This document shows, piece by piece, positions 61,540 to 64,000 of a stretch of DNA of 64,000 nucleotides. Numbering within the stretch: the stretch's first letter is position 1; each line of letters opens with the position of its first letter. Origin of the DNA: Branchiostoma lanceolatum. Lineage: Eukaryota > Chordata > Leptocardii > Amphioxiformes > Branchiostomatidae. The notes beneath the pieces are model-generated. The model was given only the letters and a program-made list of their open reading frames with translations. It did not search any database and was not told where the DNA came from. The DNA is taken from contig NC_089739.1 in NCBI RefSeq assembly GCF_035083965.1, positions 12,140,001 through 12,204,000 of the forward strand, in the 5' to 3' direction. A program made the translations under genes and the position numbers.

Positions 61540-62201
61540 GGTCTCGGACCGGAGTTTTTTTGCGATTTCGTATGTAGGCCGACACCCTCAGGTCGACGGG
61601 CTACAATTCCGCCGAGAAAAGTAGGACGGAAAATGTAATCACATGGTCGAAAAGCGGTTTTCTGCTGTTTTCCGATGTATTTATCGGTATTGTCCGTTGT
61701 CCCTTTATTTTGGGTAGAAACCATAGTAAAATGTAAATTTGGCATCCGAAAATTATCATTTTTTTACACTTTTTTGATCGAACCTGCTCGGAAAAAACGA
61801 GTTTTCCTGGGGTCACGGCATATATGCTGAGAAAGCTTAGTAAATGGTGTCTCTGAAAAATAAAAAAAATAAAAAAGTCATGTGATAACTTTTTCGCAAT
61901 CTCCGATGACGCAAATTCGGTGAAAATGCATTAAAAACGATGCTATTTGGGTCATCAGGCGAGAAAACCGCATCACCGTTCCCGCGGACTAATACAAAAA
62001 AGGCTTCGATAGCGAACCAACTGCACCGCGCCCAAAAATACTACAACTCACGGGCTTTTCAGAAGATTCAAAATATTCATACACAGCTAAAACCATCACC
62101 AAGCAATCTCGGGCAGAAATCAGGGTGACGACCACGCACTTCCGGCAGATTACCGGGTCATGACCCAACCCCCGGTCACAATTGAACTCCGACCCGGAAC
62201 C
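61540..62201. mobile_element. TTAA-flanked 662-bp element, copy 1
   Basis: The ends GGTCTCGGACCGGAGTT and AACTCCGACCCGGAACC are imperfect inverted repeats (13 of 17 or better), bounded by TTAA at 61536-61539 and 62202-62205. It matches 63337-63998 base for base where I compared lines. Its open frames are short and unlike any transposase. Confidence 0.8.
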
Positions 62202-62205
62202 TTAA

Positions 62206-63332
62206 GAAACATATTTTGTCTTAAAATTTGTTCAAAATTTTCAGAAAAGTTATATCCACCATATATCCAAATTTGGCGTATCTGCGACTATTACTTTTCC
62301 CGCAGCAGGGGTTTAAAGTCATGTGAAAAACACTGTGTTTTGAGGCTATTTTGCCAACGTGCAGGCCTTAACAACGTTACAGTAGGGAAATTGATAAAAA
62401 CATCATTTTTCAGGACATCGCTTTTCAAAAAACAGGTAAAACGGGATGGAGAGCCTGCTCATGCCCTTGGCTTGGACATTATGCGGACTTTCCGTCGTTT
62501 CGGTGCTGCATATTGGCAGACAAGCCTCTTTAAGAGTTGGCGTCGGTGACGTCACGCAGTGACGTCATGGTTCTCGAGGAAAACAGCAGGGGGTCGCGTT
62601 TTAAGTTCGTAGCTTTTAACTGAAACGAAGAATATGTCAAATTTTGGTATAGACTGGTAGACCACGGGTCGCACATTCCGAATCAAACGCGTCCGACATC
62701 AAATTCTTCACTACTTCGCCGTAAAGGCCCCTTAAGCAGCACAATGCTCCCTAAATGTGTAAAAGAATGCATTCTGACACAGTCCAAAGCGCAACCTGGA
62801 GCATGTCATCAGAGCTAGAAGCGGGCAGTTTAAATAAGTGCGTCCGAGATGTGTAGCGCGCCTAGTAGGCTGTCACTTCACACCATCAAAAGAAGAAAAG
62901 ATCGCGACGTTAAGGAGCGATGAACCAAAAGTCAGAAAACCAAGTTTCGCCTTAAGAAGGCTTAAAGCACTTAGATTTTAGCTTAATTCACCCATTTAAG
63001 TCATCATAAAGGCGGGGCATCGCGAAAATCATACCGAATGTCAAGTTGAGACATGGGCTTCCATCAAATGACGTAGTCAGTGAATTATTTTTAAAAACGG
63101 TTTGGCGGCCAGAAATGATTAAAGATGGCCGTATTTGAGGTTTGGGGGGGGGGGGGTGGCACATGGGGGAGGGGGGCGCCAAGCACCTGTCCATGGATAT
63201 ATCGAATTTAAAAGAGAAAAAAGGGCAAACTTCGGGGTTTTTTCAAACAAACTTACAGATTTTGATAAAAGCTTTCGAATGCGTCGAAATAACGTCATCT
63301 ATGACGTCATCGACGTAGCCGCTGCCGTCCTT
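62206..63332. other. Sequence between the twin TTAA elements
   Basis: 1.1 kb of ADA intron with no recognised gene. It includes TGACGTCA words (62548, 62561, 63300) and a G-run at 63146-63156. The frame at 62160-62549 overlaps the element border and shows no family features. Confidence 0.5.
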
Positions 63333-63336
63333 TTAA

Positions 63337-63998
63337 GGTCTCGGACCGGAGTTTTTTTGCGATTTCGTATGTAGGCCGACACCCTCAGGTCGACGGGCTA
63401 CAATTCCGCCGAGAAAAGTAGGACGGAAAATGTAATCACATGGTCGAAAAGCGGTTTTCTGCTGTTTTCCGATGTATTTATCGGTATTGTCCGTTGTCCC
63501 TTTATTTTGGGTAGAAACCATAGTAAAATGTAAATTTGGCATCCGAAAATTATCATTTTTTTACACTTTTTTGATCGAACCTGCTCGGAAAAAACGAGTT
63601 TTCCTGGGGTCACGGCATATATGCTGAGAAAGCTTAGTAAATGGTGTCTCTGAAAAATAAAAAAAATAAAAAAGTCATGTGATAACTTTTTCGCAATCTC
63701 CGATGACGCAAATTCGGTGAAAATGCATTAAAAACGATGCTATTTGGGTCATCAGGCGAGAAAACCGCATCACCGTTCCCGCGGACTAATACAAAAAAGG
63801 CTTCGATAGCGAACCAACTGCACCGCGCCCAAAAATACTACAACTCACGGGCTTTTCAGAAGATTCAAAATATTCATACACAGCTAAAACCATCACCAAG
63901 CAATCTCGGGCAGAAATCAGGGTGACGACCACGCACTTCCGGCAGATTACCGGGTCATGACCCAACCCCCGGTCACAATTGAACTCCGACCCGGAACC
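63337..63998. mobile_element. TTAA-flanked 662-bp element, copy 2
   Basis: Same sequence and orientation as 61540-62201, shifted by 1797 bases. The left TTAA is at 63333-63336; the right target is cut by the window edge after TT. The left flanks of the two copies (ATTCATC versus GTCCTTT) are unrelated, which favours two insertions over a simple tandem duplication. Confidence 0.8.
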
Positions 63999-64000
63999 TT

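Noticed and set aside
62160..62549. 129-residue + strand frame between the twin elements
   Set aside because: Starts inside the transposon end and crosses its TTAA border; no known motif.
61536..64000. LTR retrotransposon with 660-bp LTRs and a 1.1-kb interior
   Set aside because: Ends are not TG/CA, each repeat has its own terminal inverted repeats and TTAA borders, and no PBS or purine tract is visible.

Overview
This is a stretch of animal nuclear genome. It has intron-rich genes with GT-AG splice sites, a TATA/TOP-type promoter, tRNA-derived SINEs, and a very high density of small DNA transposons and foldback elements. The protein sequences read as invertebrate-deuterostome-like, and the compact introns packed with miniature transposons suggest a lancelet (Branchiostoma). 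That species call is inference from general features, not a database match.

Layout. (1) Positions 1-32155 hold a tandem array of translation elongation factor eEF1A paralogs, all on the + strand. The window opens in the 3' flank of an off-window copy. Then come copy A (7802-12761, intact), copy B (20212-23284, intact) and copy C (29364-31642, a deletion pseudogene). Each is preceded by a kilobase-scale diverged inverted repeat. Introns and spacers carry Helitron-like, LINE, LTR, TTAA-type, TA-type and foldback insertions, several provable against an empty site in the next unit. (2) MRPS14 (mitoribosomal protein uS14m) lies on the - strand at 33742-37904. (3) The canonical eEF1A gene, copy D, occupies 38434-45610 (+) with a recognisable CRE/TATA/TOP promoter. 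It is head-to-head with MRPS14. (4) Positions 45800-48280 are a field of MITEs. (5) MPV17, an inner mitochondrial membrane protein gene, lies at 48380-53945 (-) in seven coding exons. (6) Adenosine deaminase (ADA) runs from 54772 (+) off the right edge; six coding exons are present. Its introns hold SINEs, a miniature LTR retrotransposon and two apparently identical 662-bp TTAA-flanked elements.

How the genes relate. eEF1A and MRPS14 both serve translation (cytosolic and mitochondrial) and share an upstream region of about 0.5 kb. MPV17 and ADA are also head-to-head, and both bear on nucleotide supply: MPV17 loss depletes mitochondrial dNTPs, and ADA clears (deoxy)adenosine. An in-frame upstream ADA exon would add a mitochondrial-presequence-like N terminus.

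Gene models were built by reading splice sites, reading phase and family alignment from memory. Exon edges are exact readings of the sequence. Repeat boundaries given as 'about' are approximate.
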